Source: Roridomyces roridus (Eukaryota > Basidiomycota > Agaricomycetes > Agaricales > Mycenaceae). From it: DNA of 64,000 nt. Shown piece by piece: positions 33,157 through 44,615 of this stretch (position 1 is the first letter of the stretch; each line of letters begins with the position of its first letter). The notes under the pieces are model-generated. The model had not been told where the DNA came from, searched no databases, and saw only the letters and a list, made by a program, of their open reading frames with translations. Made by a program: the position numbers and the translations under genes. The DNA lies in the NCBI GenBank assembly GCA_029378245.1, contig JARKIF010000003.1, forward strand, positions 3,534,001 through 3,598,000, read 5' to 3'.

Positions 33157-33480
33157 AGTATCATCTGTGTCTTCATCATCATCATCCTGGTAGTCTCGGT
33201 GAATATTCTGAACTGGATGTCGGTCAACATGTAAGCGACTCGGGTATCTGTAAGGTGCCTGCGTGTCAGATGTGGGTATCGAATTAAAGCTACGGACCAG
33301 TACTATCCGGTCCTGGAATGATAGCGCAGAGGAGGACAGATGGGAATAATGGAACTCGACTTCCGACCCTCGGCATCAGCCTTACCAAACTGAAACATGA
33401 TGGATCGACGGCTGACTGAGCTTGGGATGGTGCGAGGATGGCGCCATCCAACCTGTAGACCAATGAAATAGCAAGGATAC

Positions 33481-34704
33481 CCTAATTGCGTTGCGAAGAT
33501 CGCATTCCTGTATTATTTATTAGATTGCCGGACTTGTATATAACTAGGTAGAGTGTTCCCTTGGAGGCCGAACAATCACCCCCGTCTGTTGTACGCATTA
33601 GCGTCTCTAAAGGGTTGTGCTTGGGCTTTCGAGGTGCACTGTGTTGGATAGTGGCTTCTTAAAGTTTGTACTAGTTGGAATCATATTATTTTGAATCGGA
33701 ATCGTCGTCGTTGTTGAAACCAAATCGTCATACTCGCCTCAATCAAGAACCAATTAAGCAATCAGTCAAGTCAAGTCATTGGAACATCGTCGTATTTGAC
33801 TAGGGAATCTCAGTACCAGTCGGGAAGAAGAGTAGAATCGAGTTGCGAAGTTTCGGAATAAGGAATACGATCGGTGTTTGACCACCAACCCATCTACTAC
33901 ATCAATCTTATCAACTACAGCTGAGAAGCTATACAATCTACCAAAAGGGTTGCCTGTTCCAGTCTCGACTGAACCTAATACCCGTCCCTTGGAAATACCA
34001 CTTTCCTTCGGAATAAACCTATTACTTTCTCCCTCCACAACCTACTACCTGTATAAGGACCTGTATTGGGACTTTTACTCGTCTGAACACTCGATTGAAT
34101 ACACTCGCTACGAGCTCGTGTCTGTGTTGGTTCACTAAATAAGCTACTTGCTTATTCCTGTGTACCACCGTATACGATACAGTGGTGTTGGGTTTCTCCC
34201 TTGGGTTTAGAGCACATTCGTCATCTGGAGCCCACCGCGAGGGGGAAGTTTTAAGCTACCTTCGGAGCTTAAGTTGGGTTTTGTAACCAAGGCCTATCGT
34301 TGTTGGGGCATTCCCAATAATACATCCGAGTTTTCGCTATTCCGCCTAACGGCAAAGAACGACAATTCAACAACAAAAACGCTGGTGACTTTCCGAATCT
34401 CCTTCGAGATCCGGGACAGTTAAACGCAGGCCTGAGTCGTTCTCATACGACGGCTACTACCGGTCGACAGACCAAAACCTCTCTCGCTGCAAAGGCAACT
34501 CTGGTTGCACCGCTTGAGAGCGCGCGTTTCCCTACAAAGAAGGGAACATCTACGAGACCAAGACCTTCTGGTGCATCTACTACGCAAGGAAACCTCGAAG
34601 CAGGACCATCTAGGACCGAAGGGAATACCGAGCAACTGGACACCACATCTGAGTCTATTTCAACACGCATCTTACCTCCCCGCAACTTTACAACAACCAC
34701 AAGA
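33481..34704 (+). repeat. Probable 5' LTR and leader of a Gypsy element
   Basis: Non-coding sequence upstream of a Gag ORF, with TATATAACTA at about 33537 and CTGGAGCCCACCG at about 34225. The latter resembles the leader just inside the LTR of related basidiomycete elements as I recall them. No second LTR is present in the window, so the borders cannot be set. Confidence 0.35.
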
Positions 34705-36414
34705 ATGTCTTTCAAAATACCTGCGTCTTACGACCAGAACCGGCCTAGATTCGATGAAGAAACGGCCTCGAGTTTGAAGTCTTTTATCAGAGACTGTGAT
34801 ACGGTGATTCAGAATGGGGGAATCATTGACGAAGAGAAGAAGAAGAAGCTGATGGTGGACTATTTGGGTAACGCCAACACGCGGGAACAATGGTCTATGC
34901 TGCCTTCGTTCGCTGCCCCAGGGACGTACGATAGCTGGAAAAGCGAGATTCTAGAACTGTATCCTGAAGTAGAGGATATGGACCTAGGTTCACTACCGCG
35001 ACTCAGAGAGATTTGTGCACAGAGCAGGCCGATTTCCCGCGCCGAACTCGGGAAAGTACGTCGGTTCAAGATGACATTTGTCAATGAGGCGGAAAAGCTT
35101 CTTTCCGGGTCAGCTCAAGTTATGAACAAGCAACTCGTGGAGATGATTCTCGAGGTCTTCGAAACGTCGTTCTCGTCGGAAATAGAAACCATAATGAACC
35201 ATCAGGCGATTATGGCCTCGATTGGGCCCCAACCGGCGGCTCTTCCGATGGGATCGCGTAGAGGGGATAAGCTACCCTATAAACAGGTGTTCGAAATAGC
35301 TGACCATATATCGGATAATTGGTCTGGGCGCTCTGCAATGAGTCTACTCGGAGGGACTCCACCGAGGCAGATTCAGGCTCCTACCTATATTACTCCCGCG
35401 TCCGTGAAACCAGAAAAGGGATTCAAGGCGGAGATTGATGATAGGATGGAGGCGTTTGCTGGTGAGATAGCTGCCATGAAGGACACCACCGCTTTGAGCG
35501 CAAATCGAATGGAAGATTCTTTCAAACGTAGGGAGTCCTCCTTTGAGAACTCTATCCGTATGATGAACCAGAATGTCCGGGCTGCCCCACCACATATGCA
35601 GCTGACGCAGAACGGAACTGCACAGCGTCCAGAAGAGAACCAGAGCCAGCCTCGGGAAGAGAGTTATAGAAGGCAGGACGGTTATAACAACCGCCAGAGG
35701 GAAGATGGCCAACGCCCGGAGCAAGGACCTTGTTTCTTTTGCAATGAGCCACACATGGTTAGGAACTGTCCGCACAAGGATGAGTATATCCGACTTGGGT
35801 GGATCATTCTGGACAACGGGTTGCTCAAAATGGGCAATCGCGGAATGTTCCCCAGGTTCCCAGAAAACATGAGTAGGATGCATAGAGTCGACGAATATTG
35901 GCGGCGTAAAGGGGTTTCCAAAGAAAGCGCGGCGGCGTCTACAAGGACGTCGATACAAGTGTTCTATTTAGGAGGACCAGGAGGAGCGGGCGACCACCCT
36001 GATCAAGAGAATGATCGGATGGATCACTTGTATGATACGAGAGAGGACGAAATACTATCCCAAAAAGTGCAGCAGATGCTAATGGGAAGAAACCAGTATC
36101 TCAGCCGCCCGTCTCAACCTACTTCGCCCTACATGTTCCAGCCGGTTGCTCAACCAAACCTGCCCATGCAAAACTTCGTCAATACAGGCGGTGTTCAACC
36201 ACCGCCTGCCCAACCTCAACCCCAGTTTATACAAGCTTCTCCACCGGTGATACCATCCGTACCACTAGGGCAGGCTTGGGATCTGAACCAGATTATGCAG
36301 TTAGTTCAGATCTGCCGGGGTGAAGGAGCTGTAACCCCAGAGACACAGCAACAGTTTGTTTCCACTAGAACGGGGGCATCGTCGGATCCGAATCCGCCGG
36401 CTCCAAAATTTTAG
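34705..36414 (+). CDS. Gypsy retrotransposon Gag
   Basis: A 569-codon ORF. The N-terminal half is a helical capsid-like domain (ASSLKSFIRDCDTVIQNGG, KLMVDYLGNANTREQWSMLP, YDSWKSEILELYP). The middle is charged and Gln-rich, and a zinc knuckle CFFCNEPHMVRNC (C-x2-C-x3-H-x4-C) lies at about residue 344. The C-terminus is Pro/Gln-rich. It is intact. The next coding frame (protease) is in the -1 frame and overlaps the Gag stop; the run AAAATTTT immediately before TAG is a possible shift site, though not a perfect slippery heptamer. Confidence 0.85.
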   Translation: MSFKIPASYDQNRPRFDEETASSLKSFIRDCDTVIQNGGIIDEEKKKKLMVDYLGNANTREQWSMLPSFAAPGTYDSWKSEILELYPEVEDMDLGSLPRLREICAQSRPISRAELGKVRRFKMTFVNEAEKLLSGSAQVMNKQLVEMILEVFETSFSSEIETIMNHQAIMASIGPQPAALPMGSRRGDKLPYKQVFEIADHISDNWSGRSAMSLLGGTPPRQIQAPTYITPASVKPEKGFKAEIDDRMEAFAGEIAAMKDTTALSANRMEDSFKRRESSFENSIRMMNQNVRAAPPHMQLTQNGTAQRPEENQSQPREESYRRQDGYNNRQREDGQRPEQGPCFFCNEPHMVRNCPHKDEYIRLGWIILDNGLLKMGNRGMFPRFPENMSRMHRVDEYWRRKGVSKESAAASTRTSIQVFYLGGPGGAGDHPDQENDRMDHLYDTREDEILSQKVQQMLMGRNQYLSRPSQPTSPYMFQPVAQPNLPMQNFVNTGGVQPPPAQPQPQFIQASPPVIPSVPLGQAWDLNQIMQLVQICRGEGAVTPETQQQFVSTRTGASSDPNPPAPKF

Positions 36415-38362
36415 TTGGTTCAAGGAAGGAGGGCCGGAATAAGGAGAAGCCACCTATTCTACCAACGGTCACCCCTCCTGAGAACGGGAAAACGGCTGAT
36501 ACTGATGATAATTGGCGAAGGCGAAAGAAGAAAGTTACTTTTGTGGATGATGAGGAGAGCGGTGGAGAGGAAGCAAGGACAGAGGAAGTTCCACAGAGGA
36601 AAACCGCTGATCCTAAACCCTCGGCTCAGAGAAGGATGGTTACGTTGGAAGAAGTGACGGACGAGGAAGAGGAAACCTCGGTTCCGTTCGAGAAACTAAA
36701 AAGACCAGAGAAGAAGAAGCGTACTGGTGATATCTCCAGGGATAAGGAGAATCAGCAAGTACACGAAAGAGCCTACAAGCTCGTTTCGAAATATGATGAT
36801 CCTCACCTTATTTCGGACCTGTTGGACCAGACGAAGGATACGGAATTAAGAGGCATTACGGTCGGGAAACTCGCTGCTATGAATGGCGACTATGCAAAAA
36901 GGCTGAGAGACATCACGTTCAAGATCAGGAGGCCAGTCAGGCCGGTTCTACTGAGCCCTAATCCTTTGGAAGAAATGTCGGACTTCCCGTTCATGGAAGA
37001 CGATGATATTCCCGTGACACTCGAACCAGATGCTATTCATATCGACGAGCTACCTGCGCTCGATTCATTCTATATTTCGACCGAGGAAAACAGAGGGACT
37101 ATACCAGGGAGTTTGATTGCCACGGACATAGTCTTGACGTACATTGCCTCATTACCCGAAGGAGAGGTACCGAAACAAATCTTCGCTGCCTGTTCATCGG
37201 CGGCATTGAGAGTACTCTTCCCGGTGGTGAACGGATCGGAAAAGGTGGAGAGCGTACGAGATGGGGGATCCCAGATCGTGTCCATGGCCTTGACGATTGC
37301 GGAAAGGTTGGGTCTGACATGGGACCCGGATGTTCAAATATACATGCAAAGTGCGAACGGGCAGTTGAAAAAGTCAGCGGGACTGGCTAGGAACGTACCG
37401 TTTTTGTTCGGGGATATAACGGTGTATCTCCAAGTGCACGTAATTGATCAACCGGCGTACGATGTACTGTTGGGAAGGCCGTTCGACATCCTTACAGAGG
37501 CGGCCACGAAGGACTTCAAAGATGGAAGACAGACAGTTACCATCTGCGATCCCAATAGCACTAGGAGAGCTACCCTGCCTACTTTTGCCAGGGGAGCACA
37601 CTCGGTCGCTGGACGCGTGAAGCAGGCAGTACTGCCCGCGGCTACGGCTTGCGAGGGGAAGTCAAGCGGTCAGGAAGAAGAAGACGCTGCAAAGCAGGCA
37701 AATTTTCATGGCTCTTCGAGGAATTAGGTCTGGATACCGAAGGAGAAGAGTTAGCTGTGAAGTTTGGTTTAGACGAGAATGGGGAAGTACAGATAGAAGG
37801 CTACATGGAGCCTACACAAGGTCACAGATTTTCATCAGATGAGTTGAAATCGGCGTACCTTGTAGCGTCCATGGAGAAAGGTGCCTTGAATGGGGATCGA
37901 GCAGCTACACAACTCTTACAAGAGTATGTTGGAGGCCTCGAAAAGAGCGAGACAGGAGAGTTTCAAGTCCTTACCTTCGAGGAACGTCTCCCGGAGATAA
38001 AGTGTAGCAGAAGCTCCATGAAAAAGCTGAATCGGAAGAAGAAGAGGCGCTTTCACGAAGCTGATTTGACGAAAGAATGCTTCAAGTGTGGAGTAGTGCC
38101 TTGCAAGGAAGATGTTCTGACCCAGGCGGCTGAAGTGCGGGATATTCCTGTTCTAGAGTCGTTTGCGGGGAAGAAGTACAAACCGGTGGCGTTGAAAACA
38201 AAGCCTGTGTACGCGGAGTTACCCGAGAAGTACCGAATTAAACGGGAAATAATAGGGGACCCGTTGAAGGACATTCCCGAACTCTCCACTCGTCCGGGAG
38301 AGTTCATTCCGATAGGTCGGTACTCACAAGAACGAAAGGAAGGAATAGACGCGATCCACTGA
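36402..38362 (+). pseudogene. Gypsy protease region of Pol, cut before reverse transcriptase
   Basis: The -1 frame relative to Gag opens at about 36406 and reads to 37727. It contains a lysine-rich segment, then a retropepsin-like domain (VRDGGSQIVSMALTIAERLG, FGDITVYLQVHVIDQPAYDV, LLGRPFDIL). The active-site triad appears as D-G-G rather than D-S/T-G. Coding sense then moves to another frame near 37690 (FSWLFEELGLDTEGEELAVK), implying a frameshift. It reads on to PELSTRPGEFIPIGRYSQER and a stop at 38360-38362. This is the linker normally followed by reverse transcriptase, so the enzyme domains are missing and replaced by an unrelated inverted-repeat element. Confidence 0.75.
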
Positions 38363-38376
38363 GGTGTAGCTGTAAC

Positions 38377-38990
38377 CATAATGGAATGTGGGCAGCCGTG
38401 ACAGGGGTCCACAATTAAATGTGGGCAGACCTTGACCGCCCAGCCAAGGGCTGGCCACATTGAAATGTGGGCTTGACAGCTGTCATAACTGTGACAGTTG
38501 ACAGGAATAGGCAGCAAAAAGAATACTAACAGCAGGAATCAAACCAGGGACATTACCATCAAAGGAAATGTCATATTTGGAAACCCACACCATCCAACTG
38601 AGCCATTGGACCATTATGATCCAATTACATCAGTACACGAATGCACGGCTACGATGGGCCCGTTTTTTATCACCAATCCTGGGGTCCAAACCTAACCTAA
38701 CCTAACTGAACCGAACCTAACCGAACCTAACCTAACCTTGCCTAACACGCACTGCTTTATCTCAGTTTGCCCACATGATCTGGTTCCATCAAAAGTGACA
38801 TCTGCCACTCTGCCTTAGTCTCCTTGGTTAAGGTGCCAGTTCCTAATGAATGCTGTTTCTTAGCATGTGATCGTTTTGGGTTCAATTCGGCCTGGCGGTC
38901 TTCCATTTATTTTGGGTTCTAGCCGAGGACCCACATTTAATTGCGGGCCCCTGCCACCGCTGCCCACATTGAATTGTGGCTGCCGCCATA
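38377..38990. mobile_element. Inverted-repeat element next to the Gypsy truncation
   Basis: The left end (AATGTGGGCAGC...CAGGGG...CAATTAAATGTGGG) and the right end are inverted copies over about 45 bp with few mismatches. The body is about 600 bp and contains a tRNA-derived head (38516-38612) and a degenerate CCTAA/CCGAA run near 38691-38745. The exact ends and target duplication are uncertain; the outermost match may begin at CCATAAT/ATTGTGG. Confidence 0.62.
38516..38612 (-). repeat. tRNA-derived SINE head inside the 38.4-kb element
   Basis: On the minus strand, box A TGGCTCAGTTGG (38605-38594), box B GGTTTGATTCC (38545-38535) and a T-run (38521-38516) match Pol III type 2 spacing closely. 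The T-stem and acceptor do not pair, so it is not a working tRNA gene. Confidence 0.6.
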
Positions 38991-39511
38991 GGTGAACATT
39001 CATACCTACAAATCAAAGTGCCATTCCAATTGATCGAAATGGTACAGTATGCGGGAATCTATGTACACAGTGACTTGTACTGCCGATGTGCGTTGACGTT
39101 GGGGTGTTGGAGGAGACCCATTGATTTTTGGTGTTTTTCTTCATTTCTGGCCAGTTACTGGGAGAGATCAGCGTCGCGTGTGTCACCACGGCGTCCCGGC
39201 GGGCAGCGGCTCGGCTCTCCGCTGATGGTTGAACTGTGGATCAGCTCCATCAATACACTCCTATAATTGATCCCTGCGCGTTTCCGGGCGGCGGCGGGAG
39301 GGTTTAGATGTCTGAAAAGTTCCGAGCTGCCGACCAGGGCTTGCTTGACCGCAATCTCATGACGGCGTGCCCGGATCGGGTTGGCAGAAAAGGTTACAAT
39401 GCATAAATTCCGATAAATCTATACCAAGTTTGCTTAAACAATGGGCGTCGCAATGGTAAATGATGTTTAAACATTGATTGGTTTAAACAGGCGGGAGGAC
39501 TGTCTCACCGG
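38991..39511. other. No gene seen
   Basis: Repeat-like sequence. GTTTAAACA-type palindromic words begin at about 39430 and recur to 40245, suggesting one or more decayed small elements. Confidence 0.4.
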
Positions 39512-39604
39512 AAAAAGGAGACAACAAGCAGGACTTGAACACAAGACCTTGCCCATCCACAATATGTAATAGAATTCAACAGCAAAGCTACTACGCCAGA
39601 TGGC
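39512..39604 (-). repeat. tRNA-derived SINE head
   Basis: On the minus strand, box A-like TGGCGTAGTAG (near 39599), box B-like GTGTTCAAGTCC (39542-39531) and TTTTT (39516-39512). Confidence 0.5.
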
Positions 39605-40114
39605 CGGCCGCTTCAGGGCTGCCAAGAGCATGGTCCACATCACCAAATGCACGGGCCTGATTTCCTCTTGGACTTTTTTGAATTCTTCCATTGGTCCCCG
39701 GTGTCAACATTCATGTTCATTGTTTAAACACTGTTTAACTGTGGAGAAAATTCATCATCACCAGGACAAGAAGACCCTTCGCTAAGTACTCTTGCTGCTC
39801 ACTGTAGTTGATTCATTCAACAGGGATTAAACTGTTAAACACGCACAATGTTTAATCACTTAAAACAGAATCATTAAAAACAGTTTAATCCTGAGTTAGA
39901 TGGTTGAATTTGAACTCCCCAAGACAGACTGGATAAGAGTGAAGTGAGAGACTGTATTAAATACACCCTCCTATAAGGTTGTCCTTTGTCAACAGAACAA
40001 AAAACTAATCTTCACCGTGAGTGCAGTAGAGAGACTTGAAAGAGTTGAACTTCAAAGACCAGTCACATCAGCGTGCAAATGAGTGTGGAGCCAATGTTTT
40101 CACAGCTTCTCAGT

Positions 40115-40200
40115 TCTCATTTGGTGTAGTGGTTTCAGTGTATACACAGTGTTCCCTATTTACTTTCTCTGGGTTCAATTCCTGTGGTTGGCAACCTTTT
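40115..40200 (+). repeat. tRNA-derived SINE head
   Basis: On the plus strand, box A TGGTGTAGTGG (40122-40132), box B GGTTCAATTCC (40172-40182) and TTTT (about 40196-40199). Flanked by GTTTAAAC words. Confidence 0.55.
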
Positions 40201-40258
40201 ACTGGATTCATGGTTCAACCAGTTTTAATCCGAACCATGTTTAAACCTGATTAGATAG

Positions 40259-40692
40259 GTTGTGCAAAAGCCGCATGAGCCGCATGCGGCTCTGTGCGGC
40301 TTTTTGGCATTGTGCAAAGCCGCACGAACTAAATGTCCTGTAATCGACTGGTGACGCACTGCGGATCATTTTGATATCATTCTGGCATTGATGGACGCTC
40401 TTGCCGGGTGCCGGATCAGTCATGCGAGCCACCTGCGAGCCGCGCATCTGACGGAAATGGGCAAGGGCTCCACCATGACCTCAGAGCGTGAGTCAACATC
40501 CTCGCTGCCCACGGGCTCCACCAAGCCCCACAGTCATTGTTGGCCGAGATGGCCGTGATCGGCATCCTCGGGGCGTCTCTGGTGCCGTCAACAGACCTGC
40601 ATCCAACCTGCATCCGATGAATCCACACCAACAAGAAACCCGCATGCGGCTTTGCACAATGCCACAAAAGCCGCGTGCGGGGTTGCACAACC
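40259..40692. mobile_element. MITE with GC-rich inverted ends (GGTTGTGCAA)
   Basis: The left end GGTTGTGCAAAAGCCGCATG and GGCATTGTGCAAAGCCGCA are repeated in inverted order at the right end (ATGCGGCTTTGCACAATGCC and GGTTGCACAACC). The arms are about 60-70 bp, total 434 bp, with no coding capacity. A target duplication is not obvious. Confidence 0.7.
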
Positions 40693-41748
40693 CGTCTATT
40701 TACCATTGAGACGCTGATTGTTTAATCAAACTTAGTATGGTTACTGAATTCCGCGGCAAGGTACACAAACAACAGACGGAGAATTCCAAACAAAAACAAG
40801 AAACCCCGGAAAACACAAAGTAAGATACTAAGAGTCAATGATGAAATTAATCAAAGACCCAATTTACCACAAGTAAGTTTGAACGCGAGACCCTTGAGCA
40901 ATCCCTCAACACCAATGACACTGCAAACCAGGTTGTCAGAGGCAACATCTCACATGAAATTACGAGAACTTCACTTGTTAAGTTCTCGTTCTTTTAGAAT
41001 TTCAGTGGGCCAAAATTTGAGTGAGGTTTCAGAAAATGGGACTTTTGATTGAGCCGGCGGTGCACTTTCCTTTTTGCGGCTACAATCACTGATTTTGACA
41101 GCTTCCATCAGCTCATTTTTCTTTTTGCTCTAGAGCATCTAGTTTCTACTCAATTGGCTTGAGATTTTGCAGGTACACTTCTGGTTGCCTAAATTGAGTT
41201 TTGCTCTGCAAGAGTGCGGTCCCATTTCCAATATTGTACAGGATATTGTCAATTTACTCACTTTTTGTGATCACCTCATTGCAAGCTCACCAACAGTGTT
41301 GTGTCCCTGCAATGTGGGTTGACTTGAAGCTTAGGAGGTATCAATGTGTACGGCACCTGTCCAAAAAATTGGAAAAATTTGTAGCGTTCAAAATTGCATG
41401 AACTCTGTGGGTTTGACCAATGACTTGGTTCCTAAACATCTTGGTGGAATATCGCTTGCACTGTCATTTCTTAACAAGGATACAGACTCTGGTGAGCTCT
41501 GGCTGTTATTTCTACAGTGCTAGGTCTACTGGTGGCAGAAAGTGAGAAGTCTTTGGGCACTGTGATCTGACTTGATCAGTGATCACAAGTGATCATGTCA
41601 CATTTGTCATATCACGCCAACTTGAAGTTGGCGCACAGCCACACACCCAACTCTTTTCCATTGTTCTTGGCTTTGAGTCTGATTGGCCAAGTTCAAACAC
41701 CTGGAAGTTCTCGTATATGCCATGTTTGCAACGGCCCCTCCCCCCAAG
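40693..41748. other. No gene; one perfect hairpin
   Basis: AT-rich non-coding sequence. ACGAGAACTT at 40962-40971 and its perfect inverse at 40980-40989 form a 10-bp stem with an 8-nt loop. Confidence 0.45.
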
Positions 41749-42369
41749 TCAGAAGAAAACGTACAAGCCGGAGATGAGCTCGACGACACCGACGACGACA
41801 ATATCGACCTTGATGAGGAACCCGTGGATCGACGCGTCCACCTCGGCGAGGAGGATCCAGATGTTGGGGATGAAGAGCGTTTTGAGCAGGAGACCGTCGA
41901 GAGTCTTCGAGATCTCCTATATGCCCAGTCAACCGGGGTAGAATCGAGAAAACTGAGACGTGAACGTACGGTGAGAACCCCCGCCACGAGGAGTGCAATG
42001 ACCTCCTTCTCCGCAGCCGCTGCAAGTGGAAGCCCAGCGGAGGCGGCAGCTGCGGTGTCGAGCGCGAAGGTGAGCTCCTTGGTGAGGGGGGAGAGTTTCT
42101 CCGCGATGAGGAGTTCGCCTATTCCGCCGACAATGAGTTCCTCTGAGGACGACAATAAGTATGGCTTCCAGTGCAGCTCGAAAGGAATGCGTACCGATTT
42201 TAGGCAAGATCGCCTCGGTAGTGCTTTTGAGGTTGTTGCAGACACCCTGGACGTCCACGGCACCGCGTTTGGCAATGGCTACCTCGGCGCCGGGGGCGGG
42301 CGAGGGAGAGGCAGATACCAGAGCGGCCGCGGAGAGCAGGAACACAGACACGATGCGGGAAATGAACAT
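41749..42369 (-). CDS. Secreted hydrophobic protein with KR processing site
   Basis: Three minus-strand exons (42369-42195, 42142-41970, 41904-41749) give 167 residues with consistent phases. The signal peptide is MFISRIVSVFLLSAAALVSA. A short Pro/Ala segment ends in AKRGAVDVQGVCNNLKS, where KR looks like a Kex2 cleavage site. The remainder is hydrophobic and helical: STTEAILPKIEELIVGGIGE, LSPLTKELTFALDTAAAASA, EKEVIALLVAGVLT, LDGLLLKTLFIPNIWILLAE and FLIKVDIVVVGVVELISGLY. This layout is common among small proteins of agaric genomes; the function is unknown. The last intron (41905-41969) is less certain than the first. Confidence 0.72.
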
Positions 42370-44020
42370 GGCTGATTGATCGAGGGTGGAGCTCGGTGGC
42401 TGGTCAGGGAGTTGACTGAGGATGGGTTGGCTGAGAAGCTGGGTTTATATGGTGGGCAGTGGACAGCCAGCTTGGTGGTTGAGATTCTAGCCCCCAAGTT
42501 TCGAAGTGTTCCACCCTGTCAAGAATATTTCGTACACAGTGCGGATTGGTATGTTACAACATCCAGCACATTTGTGCGGCGGTAAGTGTGGCAGTGCCGC
42601 GGCATTCAGTCCCGTAGCGCAACACGTAACACACAATGTTGCAAGTAACTTCTGGAGAGGTGTTTTCGGAGAATGCAATGTGAACGGCTGGTGTAATAAT
42701 GCTAAACTTGACGAAGGTGGTCTCCCTGGAGCGCGAAATTCGAAATGTATAGTCGCTGTTGCTGCAGCGAGTTTCTCTCTAAGCGTCAGAAGTCAATACG
42801 CGTCAAGAATATTCGTTCAGCGCGTCGCGCGTAGTGGTTCCAGGTTCATCTACTCACCCCCTGGCGACAGACAGTCAAGTTCTGATCCAGTCACTACTAG
42901 CCGCAGGGATGGAAGCCCACAATGTAAGTGAGCCAATCAGCGACAGAAGTTATCAATGAAAAACCTGACAGGAACACAGGGCAAGACGGCTTTTGAGTGC
43001 CTGGAACAATTCGTTCGACCAAGGTCTTGCAGAATGGAAGCCAATATCCAGTGTTTCAGCCGCCACAGAATACGAATACACTCCTCTCTGTCGAACGAGT
43101 CATTGTAATTTCGCTTGGTAAGACAAGACGTGCCTTCGCTTCGCTCCGGCATTTTTGCCTCACACGTTCAAGTTCAGAACTGGCATCGAGATTTATTTTG
43201 CATGAGCTAATGAACCGAATTTATATCTGTTTTCCAGTAAAGCTAGGGATGCTACATAATAAAAGAACGAAACGGGGCTCGGGAGGTCCAATGCTGCAGA
43301 ATCTCATAGGCCCGCCTCGGATCGCGCGACACGAGACGACCGGACCCAGCGGTGAAGCAAATTATGACACATACAGCGAGCAGGCCGTAGGTTGCGGCCA
43401 GGACCCATTTGCCAGCGAATTTGCATGAAAATGCGAGAATGATCACGGTGGTGAGAGCTGGGAAGCTGCCAGGTAAGCACGCTGAGGTTGGTGCCATTGA
43501 GAAGTGGGCGCTGAAACAGAGGGACGACGGATGCTTGCAGCTTTATCATTGCAGCGCGGATTCTAATCGGTCAGTGTTGGGACACGATAGTTGAGGATTT
43601 GAAGGCGATGGCCGTCGGTCAAGTCGCGGCATTCTCTGAATAGCGAGCAGATGGCTTGCGACAGTTGAGACAACATCTAAGAGAGTATCCCAGACGGTGC
43701 ACACCGTGCAATTGACGAATCTTGTGCATTGATTTTCCGGCAGCCCCAGGGAGTAACCAATCAGCGAGATTCGGCGTCCGCAGTGTATATGCCAGGTGGA
43801 AGAACCCAGTCGACAACAGAGGATCATCAGAGAAGGAGTGATGTTCAGCACGGAAGCTGGCCACGGGAGGAGGGGAAAGAACGGTGGGTGGAGATGGATT
43901 CAGGGCTGAGCGCTGAGGGTTTATATGTGACAGCTACGGCAGGCATAGATCCAACATACGTCGTCACGGCGAGGGCTGAATCCCCGAGAGGGTCCATTGC
44001 GGTAACACTGCTGTAGAAAG
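42370..44020. other. Region without a recognised gene
   Basis: A minus-strand ORF at 43497-43252 has a hydrophobic helix (WVLAATYGLLAVCVIICF) and could be part of a small membrane or secreted protein, but I could not build a gene. Other ORFs are short. Confidence 0.35.
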
Positions 44021-44024
44021 CTGT

Positions 44025-44390
44025 TGAGGGCCGCAGAACGCGCGTTCTCGCCGAGCTGATTATCAGCCAAGAACGGGTAGTAAGCTTATCATGAGGTGCG
44101 TGGACAGGGCAGAGGGAACCCAATTTGGGATGATTTTCTCAAGTTCAAGGCGACGCGCGGCGCTCGGCATGCATACTTTGTGTGTCGAGCCGGTGTTATA
44201 CAGTTTGAAATGCTGTTACGGCGCGGCATTGATCTGGAAAAAGAAGCGGCTTTCGTGGGAGAGATTCGTGAAAGAGCTGTAGAGAAGGCACTGGTTCAAC
44301 GGTAGGATGAGAGAGGGAAACAAAAAGAGAATACACAAATGGGGAAGCACAATCAGTGATGGAGCCATAATCTTAAAGAACGGATAATGG
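44025..44390. repeat. Dispersed repeat, copy 1 (pairs with 52210-52600)
   Basis: Shares long, diverged identity in the same orientation with 52210-52600. Examples are CGCCGAG near 44050, CGTGGACAG...AGAGGG near 44098, and AGAGCTGTAGAGAAGG near 44274. A 68-codon ORF here (WDDFLKFKATRGARHAYFVC, VGEIRERAVEKALVQR) is not conserved in the second copy. Confidence 0.6.
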
Positions 44391-44615
44391 CTCTGATGAT
44401 GATCTGATCTCCTGCCGCACCGTGCCGAGCTTTGTCTATGACCCCTATCATTGATAATGCCAAGCCGATCAGGTACTGTTTGGGGGCATGACCGTGATGT
44501 TGTGTCTTCCTTTCCTCGGCCACCTCAGGCGTCGGCGACTTGAAAAGCCATCGGCGGCCACTGTTCCCACCTCCCAGGCTCCTGACGGGGGAAGCCGTCT
44601 CGCAGAAAATTATTT

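Noticed and set aside
38691..38745. Internal telomere repeat
   Set aside because: The CCTAA/CCGAA run is short and degenerate and lies inside a transposon-like element, so it is not evidence of a chromosome end.
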